DNA of 5,059 bases from Methylobacterium sp. (GCA_021154065.1 JAJKJG010000174.1:1-5059), one strand, 5' to 3'; shown: positions 1 through 5,059, counted from the stretch's first letter. Made by a program: numbers and translations. Notes: generated by a model from the sequence alone, not told the origin.

Positions 1-144
1 CCGCAACTGGTCGAGATCGCGTTCATGGCTGAAATCAATGTCGGCCAGGGCGGCGAGAGCCATCTGGAGCGAAGGCGTCAGCTCCTCGGCATAGATGCGT
101 GGCGGCAAAGCTTCGGCCATTCTCGACGTCTGATGTCTTGACAT
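1..144 (-). CDS. Hypothetical protein, N-terminal 48 codons (runs off the left edge)
   Basis: This is the start of an open reading frame that continues past position 1, so only 48 residues are visible. I chose the ATG at 142-144 because it is preceded by a strong ribosome binding site, GGGAGG within CAGGGAGGCGGATC. An in-frame ATG at 118-120 (residue 9) is a less likely alternative. The visible part begins MSRHQTSRMAEALPPRIYAE and continues with an acidic, Leu/Ala-rich stretch that should form helix and ends in ERDLDQLR. There is no signal peptide or membrane segment, so it is probably cytoplasmic. I do not recognise the family and give no function. The 10-base string around its ribosome binding site (CAGGGAGGCG) is repeated exactly before the BON-domain gene starting at 4883. 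Confidence 0.72.
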   Translation of the reverse strand, partial: MSRHQTSRMAEALPPRIYAEELTPSLQMALAALADIDFSHERDLDQLR

Positions 145-492
145 GATCCGCCTCCCTGTTCCCCTCAGCCCTGCACGCCGCCGGCACGCGAAAGCTTCCG
201 TCCCTCACGCAAGCGATCGCCGCAGGCTGCGGACGCTCGACAGCCTCATCCTCATCGTGCATCAGCAAGTCTTGGGCCACACCCCAGAACCCCCCCGGAA
301 AACCGGGCGGCCTCAGTCCTGAGAATCAGCGCCACGCCGACTCAAGAAGGTCGGCCGCATCTGGCTTTTTAATGACGCTTGGCCCGGGCCCGACGCATGC
401 CGTCGTGAGAGAAGGAGGCGCCCCGGCGCGGAAGGAGCGATCGGGGCGGTTCCGCTCGCCGGCTCAAATGCCCTCGACCGGCCTGTCGCGGC
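145..492. other. Intergenic region without a supported gene
   Basis: These 348 bases lie between two minus-strand genes and should hold the promoter of the gene starting at 144. I see no convincing -35/-10 pair and no EcfG-type GGAAC...GTT pair on the minus strand. Structure that is present: a perfect inverted repeat at 220-232, a short CCCGG-AAAA-CCGGG hairpin at 294-307, and a GGCCCGGGCC palindrome at 381-390. Short open frames here on both strands have arginine- and proline-rich translations typical of non-coding GC-rich DNA and no well-placed ribosome binding site. No clear intrinsic terminator follows the gene ending at 493. Confidence 0.6.
220..232. repeat. Perfect 6+1+6 inverted repeat upstream of the gene at 144
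   Basis: CCGCAG-G-CTGCGG is a perfect inverted repeat with a one-base centre. It lies 76-88 bases upstream of the ATG at 144 and next to a GCGATCGC palindrome at 213-220. The position would suit an operator for the leftmost gene, but short GC palindromes are common by chance in DNA of this composition. No regulator is visible in the window. Confidence 0.35.
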
Positions 493-939
493 TCAGAGGT
501 CGACGCCGTCCTTTTCCTTCGGAGCGGCGGCGGCCGGCTTGTCGCCGACGTGGATCTTGATGGAGATTGATTGGGTCGGGCCCTCCGCGGTTTTCACCTC
601 GAAGGCGACCTCGTCCGAGCCGGTGTATTTGGGATTGGATTGATAGAACACGGCCTGCACCGGCGTTTCGACGTTGGGACAACGATAGTCCGCCGGCGTC
701 TTCAGCTTTCCGTTCTTGACCACCAGCGAACCGTTTTTCGGCGGGGTCACGACGCGGATCGAGGCCGGGGCTCCGACCGTGCAATCCTTCTTGAGGTTCG
801 TCACCACGCGAACCCTGACGGACTTTCCGGACGCCGCATTGACGCTCCGGTACACGCTCGTTTGGGCCAGGGCGGCCTCCCCGAGAGCGAAGAGGCACAG
901 CGCGGCCGTCGCACCGGCCAGGCCAGGGTTGCTCGTCAT
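493..939 (-). CDS. Small exported protein with predicted Ig/cadherin-like beta-sandwich
   Basis: A protein of 148 residues. The start at 937-939 is preferred over the longer frame to 1020 because GGAG at 948-951 lies 8 bases upstream and because the protein then begins with a normal Sec signal peptide. That signal peptide has a hydrophobic core at about residues 7-20 and an A-L-A cleavage site after residue 25. The mature domain has alternating beta-strand patterns and two cysteines, C53 and C87, that could form a disulfide in the periplasm. The segment from P67-P-K-N-G to Y105-T-G-S-D-E-V-A-F resembles the 'P-x-N/H-G ... Y-x-G-x-D-x-F' pattern of bacterial Ig-like/cadherin-like domains; this assignment is by eye. 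The C-terminus (residues 133-148) is a short Ala/Lys/Pro tail ending in DGVDL. No catalytic motif is visible. It lies 80 bases downstream of the broken esterase on the same strand. Likely a periplasmic or secreted protein; role unknown. Confidence 0.8.
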   Translation of the reverse strand: MTSNPGLAGATAALCLFALGEAALAQTSVYRSVNAASGKSVRVRVVTNLKKDCTVGAPASIRVVTPPKNGSLVVKNGKLKTPADYRCPNVETPVQAVFYQSNPKYTGSDEVAFEVKTAEGPTQSISIKIHVGDKPAAAAPKEKDGVDL

Positions 940-957
940 TCCGATCACTCCATGAAA

Positions 958-987
958 GCGCGCCGGCCTCAAGACGACGCCGCGCGC
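958..987 (-). other. GC-rich hairpin between the esterase and the exported-protein gene
   Basis: GCGCGC at 958-963 pairs with GCGCGC at 982-987. The stem continues, after a single bulged base, with three more pairs (965-967 with 979-981), and the loop is 11 bases. Read on the minus strand, the hairpin is followed by TTTC and lies about 6 bases upstream of the ribosome binding site at 948-951. It could attenuate read-through from the esterase or protect the downstream message. There is no real T-run, and GCGCGC is self-complementary, so chance is a fair alternative. Confidence 0.3.
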
Positions 988-1019
988 GAGGACCATAAGG
1001 GACCAACGCGATCCATGCA

Positions 1020-2092
1020 TCAGGATTTGAGCAAGCCCATGGCCTTGAGCGCCTTCCGCACGATCGTGCCCATGCCGGAGCTCGGGACCGTGTCTTCTCC
1101 CGTCGGGGGTTCGGCCGTCTTATGGCCGACCACGGCCTCGCCCGTTAGTCCCCAGAACCGCGCGATGTGGTAGCTCGACGAAATCCCCACGTCGAGCAGA
1201 AAGGGACCCGGCGTTCCAAGCGCGTCGCCGCGGGTGGTCAGCGGCGTGCCGTGGGCCATGCTCGTGATCGTGTAGGCCTCGATCACCGTCTCGCCCGTCG
1301 GCCCGCGCCAGACCTGCCGCGGATAGCCGTCCACCGTTTCGACCGCATCCGGCTCGGCGCCGAGCCCGTGAACGTTCGTCCACTGCTTGACGATCTCCTG
1401 CGCATTGAGCGGCGCCACGGTCATGTCGGCCGTGCCGTGCCAGACCGAGAGCTTCGGCCACGGGCCGCGGCGGCCCGCACACGGTCGCCCCAGTCCTCGG
1501 GCGAGCGGGCGCAGCCCTGGAACATGCATGCGAGCGCTTCGCGGGCATTGCCGGCGCAGCCGTAGGGCAAGCCCGCGATCACGGCTCCGCCGGCGAACAC
1601 GTCGGGATAGGCGGCCAGCATGACCATCGTCATCGCTCCCCCCGCGGACAGTCCCGTCACGTAAGCTTGTCCCCGGCCGAGGCGGTGCCGCTCGACCATG
1701 TGCTCGACCATCTGGCGGATCGAGAGGGCTTCGCCGCGGTCGCGGCCGACGTCCTCCGGCTGAAACCAGTTGAAGCAGGTTCGCAGGTTGTTGGCGCGCT
1801 TCTGCTGCGCGAAGACGAGAGCGAAGCCATAGCGTTCGGCGAGGGTCGACCAGCCCGCGCCCTCGTCGTATCCCGCGGCTGTCTGCGTGCAGCCGTGCAG
1901 GACGAGGACGAGCGGGCGCGAGGGCGCGAGCCGGTCCGGGACGAACGCGAACATTCTCAAATTGCCGGGATTGGTCCCGAACCGGATGACCTCCGTCAGG
2001 ACGCGGGGCGGCTCCCGCGCGGCGGGGGTCGACCGCATCGCCTCGTCCGACAGCCGTTTCAGACCCGCAAACGCTCGCCCCAGGACTCGCAT
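1020..2092 (-). pseudogene. PHB-depolymerase-family esterase, disrupted by a -1 frameshift
   Basis: An alpha/beta hydrolase of the poly(3-hydroxybutyrate) depolymerase/LpqC esterase family, expected to hydrolyse polyester or small ester substrates. The first frame starts at ATG 2090-2092, behind GGGGAG at 2097-2102, and runs to a stop at 1421-1423. It carries the oxyanion-type HGCTQT (residues 66-71) and the nucleophile elbow G-L-S149-A-G-G. Family similarity then continues in another frame from about 1475 to the stop at 1020-1022, with W-H-G-T-A-D223 and S-M-A-H281-G-T-P, the expected acid and histidine of the triad. The switch lies at about 1460-1480, in a run of GGGCCGCCGCGGCCCG. Adding one base there gives an intact protein of 357 residues, a normal length for the family. 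As written, the 223-residue product lacks Asp and His and should be inactive. No signal peptide is seen. An upstream ATG at 2111-2113 is in frame but lacks a ribosome binding site. The cause is either a sequencing error in GC-rich DNA or a recent inactivating mutation. Confidence 0.88.
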
Positions 2093-2157
2093 GGCGCTCC
2101 CCGTCAATTCCATCGGTGAACTGCGCTCGGTCCGCCCGCCGGAGCAGATTGTCCGAA

Positions 2158-2183
2158 AACGCCTCTTCCGGGAATGTCATTCC
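2158..2183 (-). promoter_or_regulatory. Near-match to an EcfG-type stress promoter before the esterase
   Basis: On the minus strand GGAAT (2179-2183) is followed after 17 bases by CGTT (2158-2161). The alphaproteobacterial general-stress sigma factor EcfG recognises GGAAC, a spacer of about 16-18 bases, then cGTT. This site therefore has one mismatch in the -35 and a full -10. The spacing equals that of the better site before the BON gene. The -10 lies 65 bases upstream of the chosen esterase start. The -35 overlaps the palindrome at 2171-2183, so a regulator binding there would block it. Confidence 0.35.
2171..2183. repeat. Perfect 6+1+6 inverted repeat in the divergent promoter region
   Basis: GGAATG-T-CATTCC is a perfect inverted repeat with a one-base centre. 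If one bulged G is allowed, the arms extend to CCG...CGG, covering roughly 2168-2185. It sits midway between two divergent genes and overlaps the putative esterase -35, a typical place for a dimeric repressor or activator. No matching regulator gene is in the window. Confidence 0.45.
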
Positions 2184-2254
2184 GGCGTTCCGGCTCTATC
2201 CTGTATCATGTGATCCGAAATGCCGATCCCCCGCCTTCCGTTCGAGCTTGACCG

Positions 2255-2671
2255 ATGAACGCCGTTTTCGCGCTCGATCCCCGCCTGGCCGCGGACGCCC
2301 TGCCCGTCGGCGAGTTGCCGTTGTCCTCCGTCCTGCTCATGAACGACGCCCGCTTCCCCTGGTTCGTGCTCGTCCCGCGCCTCCCGGACGCGCGGGAGAT
2401 CACGGACCTTGCCGACGCCGACGCGGCGGCGCTAATGGGCGAACTGCGCATCGCGACGCGGGTCATGCTCGATCTCGCGCGGCCCGACAAGGTGCACCTC
2501 GGCGCGCTCGGCAATCATGTGCCCCAACTCCACGTTCATGTCGTCGGGCGCTTCCGCTCCGATCCCGCCTGGCCAGGTCCGGTCTGGGGCTGCGGGACCG
2601 CAACGCCTTACCCGCCCCACGCCGCCGCCGCTCTGATCGAGCGCGCGGCCACCCTGTTCGCCGCCGCCTGA
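2255..2671 (+). CDS. HIT-family nucleotide hydrolase
   Basis: A complete cytoplasmic protein of 138 residues, a usual length for single-domain HIT proteins. The signature is N-H-V-P-Q91-L-H93-V-H95-V-V97-G-R, the histidine-triad loop. In the classic HxHxHxx motif the middle histidine, here H93, attacks the alpha-phosphate to form a nucleotidyl-histidine intermediate. Here the first histidine is replaced by Gln91, a variant found in some HIT branches, so this may be a proteobacterial subfamily rather than a Hint or Fhit orthologue. The N-terminal half has the beta-strand pattern with F34-P-W-F-V-L-V-P-R, as in other HIT proteins. The family cleaves nucleoside phosphoramidates, dinucleoside polyphosphates or adenylated compounds; the substrate here is unknown. 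The start at 2255 has only a weak GAG eight bases upstream, but no better in-frame ATG exists. It ends 21 bases before nudC, so the two are very likely co-transcribed. Confidence 0.92.
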   Translation: MNAVFALDPRLAADALPVGELPLSSVLLMNDARFPWFVLVPRLPDAREITDLADADAAALMGELRIATRVMLDLARPDKVHLGALGNHVPQLHVHVVGRFRSDPAWPGPVWGCGTATPYPPHAAAALIERAATLFAAA

Positions 2672-2692
2672 CACGATCGAGGACGGACGCCC

Positions 2693-3613
2693 ATGACCGA
2701 TGCCCTGACCGGCCGCCTCGGATTCGTCCGCAGCGCGCTGCTGCGCCACTCCGCCGAGCGGGGCGACGGCGTCCTGGAGCGCCACGCCGGCGATTCGCAG
2801 GCCCGGACGATCCTGATCGCGGGCGAAACGCCGGTCCTCCGGATCGCCGGCGACAGCGCGACGAGCTTGCTGCCGCTCGCCGATCTCGCCCGCGCGCCGT
2901 CGTGGCGGGAGCAGGTTTTTTTGGGCACGCACGAGGGTCGTCCGGTGCTGGCGACCCTGGCGGGGCCGGACGCCGCCAGAGCCTTCGGCGACGATGCGGG
3001 CTACACGCTTCTCGATCTGCGCTCGATCGCCGTGCAGGGCGTGGTGCCGGCCGAGGAGCTTGGCATCCTGGCCACCGCCAAGGCGCTGCTCCATTGGCAC
3101 GCGCACCACCGCTTCTGCGCCCAGTGCGGCGCGCCGACCAGCATGTCCTGCGCCGGTTTCCGGCGCGACTGCGGCGCGTGCGGCGCGCAGCATTTTCCAC
3201 GCACCGACCCGGTCGCGATCATGCTGGTGGCGCGGGGCGACCGTTGCCTGCTCGGCCGCCAGAGCCGGTTCCCGCCGGGCATGTACTCGTGCCTGGCCGG
3301 CTTCATCGAACCCGGCGAGACGATCGAGGACGCGGTGCGCCGCGAGACCTTTGAAGAGGCGGGCGTGCGGGTGGGAGCGGTCCGCTACCTCGCCTCGCAG
3401 CCCTGGCCGTTTCCGGCCTCGCTGATGATCGGCTGCATCGCCGAGGGCCTGGACGACGGGCTGATCCTCGACTGCGCGGAGTTGGAGGACGGCCGCTGGT
3501 TTTCGCGCGGCGAAGCGCGGCTCATGCTGGAGCGCCGCCACCCCGATGGTCTGTTCGCGCCCCTGCCGTTCGCGATCGCGAACGTTCTGATCCGGACGTT
3601 CGCGGAGGATTGA
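2693..3613 (+). CDS. nudC: NAD(+)/NADH diphosphatase NudC (Nudix hydrolase)
   Basis: A complete protein of 306 residues, longer than the 257-residue E. coli enzyme but typical for alphaproteobacteria. It hydrolyses NADH to NMNH plus AMP and, as known for E. coli NudC, removes NAD caps from RNA 5' ends. Domains in order: an N-terminal NUDIX-like domain (about 15-110); a zinc ribbon with C142-A-Q-C145 and C160-G-A-C163, followed by HFPRTDP; and the Nudix domain (about 173-300). The Nudix box runs from G203 through E209 and R217-E218 to E221-E222-x-G224, all key residues present. The family-specific motif S235-Q-P-W-P-F-P241, followed by SLM, marks NADH pyrophosphatases and separates this from other Nudix enzymes. 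GAGGACGG lies about 7 bases before the ATG. It is the second gene after the HIT hydrolase, and both act on nucleotide phosphate bonds. Nothing appears damaged. Confidence 0.97.
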   Translation: MTDALTGRLGFVRSALLRHSAERGDGVLERHAGDSQARTILIAGETPVLRIAGDSATSLLPLADLARAPSWREQVFLGTHEGRPVLATLAGPDAARAFGDDAGYTLLDLRSIAVQGVVPAEELGILATAKALLHWHAHHRFCAQCGAPTSMSCAGFRRDCGACGAQHFPRTDPVAIMLVARGDRCLLGRQSRFPPGMYSCLAGFIEPGETIEDAVRRETFEEAGVRVGAVRYLASQPWPFPASLMIGCIAEGLDDGLILDCAELEDGRWFSRGEARLMLERRHPDGLFAPLPFAIANVLIRTFAED

Positions 3614-3619
3614 CGGCAT

Positions 3620-3652
3620 CGGCTCCGCCGGTTCCGAGATCCAGCGGAGCCG
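3620..3652. terminator. GC-rich hairpin between convergent nudC and BON genes
   Basis: CGGCTCCGC at 3620-3628 pairs perfectly with GCGGAGCCG at 3644-3652: nine base pairs around a 15-base loop. It lies 7 bases after the nudC stop and 13 bases beyond the BON gene stop, so it could end transcription from both sides. Neither side has a T-run, so it is not a canonical intrinsic terminator. It may act with Rho or only stabilise 3' ends. Confidence 0.6.
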
Positions 3653-3665
3653 TGCGGCCGCGGGC

Positions 3666-4883
3666 CTATGAGCGACGGGATCCCGTCGTGTCCGTGGTCG
3701 AGCCGAACGTCTCCTGCGCGATCCGGTTGGCGTCGCTTGAGTTCATGCCCGTGATCGACTCGCCCATGGGCGGCGTCGTCACGCCTTGAGACGCCGCGTT
3801 CCGAGAGGCGGAGCTTGCCGTTTCGCCCCCGCCCGTGACGGTCCCAGAGGCGCCTGTCGCGCCGCCCAGGGCGCTGGCCATGCCGCCCGACAGGCCCTGG
3901 GGCTGAACCCGCAGGTTGTTCTGCACATGAGTGACGCCGCCGGCACTCTCGGCGATATCCTCGGCGCGCCGCCTCGCCTCGCGGCTCTCTACGGTGCCCG
4001 AGAGCGTCACTTCGCGGCCGGAGACGCTCACCTCGATGTCGGACGCGTCGACATAGGGATCGTCGGTCAGACGATCGCTCACGTCTTCGCGGATGCGCTC
4101 GTCCGAGCGGGCGTAGCCTTTCGGCCCTCGGCCGCGATGGTGCTGCGCCCCCGGATCGCCCTGCCGGGCATCCTGGCCACGACGGCGCGCGGCGTCGTCC
4201 GAACCGAACCAGGAGGCGACTTCGTCGCCCATGCGCTCGAAAAAGCCGCGTTCGCCACGGTAGCCCGGACCGCTCCGATCCTGGCCGCCATAGCCTTCAC
4301 GGCCGTAACTCTCACGGCCGGCGCCGCCGCGGTCGGCGTAGCGGCGCCACTCGTCGCCGCGCCGGGTGTCGAGATAGCCGCGTTGGTCGCCGCCGCGGGC
4401 GTAGTCGGACGAACTCCGGCCATAGGTCCGGTCGCGATCTTCGCCGCGCCCTCGGCCATAGTTCTGGTCGGCGCCGTAGAAGCCGCTGTAGTAGTCGCCG
4501 CCGAACCCGCCGCTCTCCCGGTCCCCGCCGGAGCCGAAGCCGCGGTCCTCGCCCCCGTAGCGATCACGGTCGTCGTCGCGGCCATAGCCGCCGCCCCCGC
4601 GATAGCCGCCGCCGTATCCGTAACCTTCCGTGCCGCCGCGAGGTCTGCCGCTCTCTCCCGGGAACCGGCCTTGATCGGGACGTCCGCCGAAGTCCTCATG
4701 GCGCCCTCTGTCGGCGTAGCGGCCCTCGGCGCCGCCCCGAGAGCCGCCTTCTCCGGTGAAGCGGCCCTGGTCGGGACGCCCGCCCCAATCCTCGTAACGG
4801 CCCTCCGCCCGTCCTTGCTGATCATCGCGAGACCGATAGCGGCCGCGCTCCTGGTCGTTCCTCCAACGATCGTTGTCCGCCAT
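3666..4883 (-). CDS. BON-domain protein with Gly/Arg-rich N-terminal region
   Basis: A complete protein of 405 residues. The ATG at 4881-4883 has a strong ribosome binding site, GGGAGG at 4890-4895. Residues 1-210 are low complexity, rich in Gly, Arg, Asp, Tyr and Ser, with two imperfect tandem units. Residues about 211-232 form a short conserved-looking segment, FFERMGDEVASWFGSDDA. G251-R-G-P-K-G-Y leads into the BON domain (about 259-327), which has R-S-D-E-R-I-R-E-D-V, D-R-L-T-D-D-P, the strand E-V-T-L-S-G-T-V, and V-Q-N-N-L-R-V at its end. BON domains occur in OsmY-like stress proteins and are thought to bind membranes or other envelope ligands. There is no signal peptide or membrane helix, so the location is uncertain and a cytoplasmic role is possible. 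The C-terminal 75 residues are Ser/Thr/Gly-rich and contain 'ITGMNSSDANRIAQETFG', which looks constrained. It has its own EcfG-type promoter and probably belongs to the general stress response. The molecular role is unknown. Confidence 0.92.
   Translation of the reverse strand: MADNDRWRNDQERGRYRSRDDQQGRAEGRYEDWGGRPDQGRFTGEGGSRGGAEGRYADRGRHEDFGGRPDQGRFPGESGRPRGGTEGYGYGGGYRGGGGYGRDDDRDRYGGEDRGFGSGGDRESGGFGGDYYSGFYGADQNYGRGRGEDRDRTYGRSSSDYARGGDQRGYLDTRRGDEWRRYADRGGAGRESYGREGYGGQDRSGPGYRGERGFFERMGDEVASWFGSDDAARRRGQDARQGDPGAQHHRGRGPKGYARSDERIREDVSDRLTDDPYVDASDIEVSVSGREVTLSGTVESREARRRAEDIAESAGGVTHVQNNLRVQPQGLSGGMASALGGATGASGTVTGGGETASSASRNAASQGVTTPPMGESITGMNSSDANRIAQETFGSTTDTTGSRRS
4629..4805 (-). 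repeat. Two imperfect tandem coding repeats in the BON protein
   Basis: Residues 27-52 and 53-85 are diverged copies of a unit of the form EGRY-(x)-ED[W/F]GGRPDQGRF-[T/P]-GE, then a Gly/Ser/Arg linker. The nine-residue core GGRPDQGRF is identical in both and is coded at 4758-4784 and 4662-4688, 96 bases apart. The second copy has six extra residues (ADRGRH) after EGRY. This points to local duplication in the low-complexity region, which may vary in copy number between strains. Confidence 0.7.
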
Positions 4884-4927
4884 GGGACGCCTCCCTGAGA
4901 ATCTGCTGTTGGTGATGGCACTCGGAC

Positions 4928-4953
4928 AACCAGCCCATGCAAGCTCGGGTTCC
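4928..4953 (-). promoter_or_regulatory. EcfG-type (general stress) promoter of the BON gene
   Basis: On the minus strand GGAAC (4949-4953) is followed after 17 bases by gGTT (4928-4931). This matches the alphaproteobacterial EcfG consensus of GGAAC, about 16-18 bases, then cGTT, in all core positions but one. The -10 lies 44 bases upstream of the ATG at 4883, leaving a leader of about 35-40 bases that includes the strong ribosome binding site. The product is a BON-domain protein of a kind expected in stress regulons, which supports the call. No sigma or anti-sigma gene is in the window. Confidence 0.6.
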
Positions 4954-5059
4954 GTCTCCTTGAGCCAAGCGCCCGAGAACCTCCGTCAGGCGTCAACGCC
5001 GTGCGGCCCGCGCTTGAATCGAACGGCAAGGCGCGAACGCCGCCGCCCCGCATCATTCA
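4954..5059. other. Right-edge non-coding sequence
   Basis: Upstream of the BON promoter I see no gene. A 5+2+5 inverted repeat, GGCGT-CA-ACGCC on the plus strand, lies at 4989-5000, about 36 bases upstream of the -35. On the minus strand it includes TTGACG, but no -10 follows at the right distance. The long minus-strand frame that passes through here into the BON gene is an out-of-frame shadow. Confidence 0.45.

Larger units (their letters stand above)
2093..2254. promoter_or_regulatory. Divergent intergenic region, esterase (minus) / HIT-nudC (plus)
   Basis: These 162 bases must hold promoters in both directions. For the minus strand see the EcfG-like near-match at 2158-2183. For the plus strand the candidates are weak: TTGTCC at 2149-2154 could be a -35 but has no good -10 partner, while TATCCT (2197-2202) and TATCAT (2204-2209) resemble -10 elements without a good -35. 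A palindrome occupies 2171-2183 and a small ATCA-TG-TGAT repeat occupies 2205-2214. I cannot assign the plus-strand start of transcription. Confidence 0.5.

Noticed and set aside
35..280. An 81-codon minus-strand open frame across the left-edge gene start
   Set aside because: It overlaps the start of the gene at 144 in another frame, has no good ribosome binding site and gives a non-protein-like composition.
346..372. A plus-strand GGCC-loop-GGCT hairpin followed by TTTTT, like a terminator
   Set aside because: The stem is only four pairs including a G-U, and there is no plus-strand gene upstream for it to terminate.
411..417. A perfect AAGGAGG Shine-Dalgarno-like string on the plus strand
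   Set aside because: No ATG, GTG or TTG lies at a usable distance downstream, and no plausible plus-strand coding frame follows.
937..1020. Longer start for the exported protein at 1018-1020
   Set aside because: It would add 27 residues before the signal peptide and overlap the esterase stop. The ATG at 937-939 has a well-spaced GGAG and gives a normal signal peptide.
1460..1480. Programmed -1 ribosomal frameshifting in the esterase
   Set aside because: The direction is right (-1), but there is no X_XXY_YYZ slippery heptamer at the junction, and this esterase family is not known for recoding. A sequencing error or mutation is simpler.
2116..3354. A 412-codon plus-strand open frame over the HIT and nudC genes
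   Set aside because: Almost entirely Arg/Ala/Pro. The HIT and Nudix motifs lie in other frames, and this frame crosses the intergenic regions.
2432..3619. A 395-codon minus-strand open frame opposite nudC
   Set aside because: An antisense shadow of HIT and nudC, whose zinc ribbon and Nudix box are intact on the plus strand. It has no domain of its own.
3786..4898. A 370-codon plus-strand open frame opposite the BON gene
   Set aside because: Its translation is Ala/Val/Pro-rich with no recognisable domain and arises as the antisense image of Gly/Arg/Asp-rich codons. The minus frame has a BON domain, a strong ribosome binding site and a promoter.
4079..5056. A 325-codon minus-strand open frame overlapping the BON gene in another frame
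   Set aside because: Ala/Thr/Arg-rich low-complexity translation without domains. It crosses the BON promoter and ribosome binding site and overlaps the clearly real BON frame.

Overview
The window is GC-rich, densely coding DNA from an alphaproteobacterium. The best fit is an order such as Hyphomicrobiales (Rhizobiales). This is inferred from the codon bias, the HIT-nudC gene pair, a Gly/Arg-rich BON-domain protein of a kind I associate with that order, and EcfG-type promoter sequences. I cannot name a genus. I see no tRNA, rRNA, insertion sequence, phage gene or CRISPR array.

Layout. Positions 1-144 (minus) are the start of an unrecognised gene that runs off the left edge. A 348-base gap follows, with one perfect 13-base inverted repeat. 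Positions 493-939 (minus) encode a small exported protein with a predicted beta-sandwich, Ig/cadherin-like fold. Positions 1020-2092 (minus) hold a PHB-depolymerase-family esterase broken by a one-base frameshift that separates the catalytic Ser from the catalytic Asp and His. A 162-base divergent intergenic region follows, with a palindrome and a near-match to an EcfG promoter. Positions 2255-3613 (plus) hold a two-gene operon: a HIT-family nucleotide hydrolase and NudC, an NADH pyrophosphatase. A GC-rich hairpin separates it from the convergent gene at 3666-4883 (minus). That gene encodes a BON-domain protein with a long Gly/Arg/Asp/Tyr-rich N-terminal half, and it has a good EcfG-type promoter upstream.

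How the genes work together. The HIT and NudC enzymes plausibly act together in cleaning up or recycling nucleotides: NudC cuts NAD(H) to NMN(H) plus AMP, and HIT proteins cut nucleoside-phosphate bonds. The BON protein, and possibly the esterase, look like members of the general stress response (PhyR-EcfG) regulon, judged by promoter sequence only. The esterase and the exported protein lie on the same strand 80 bases apart and could be co-transcribed, but their functions are not obviously linked.

I did not find a clearly new biological system. The points most worth a second look are the esterase frameshift, the stress-type promoters, and the architecture of the BON protein.
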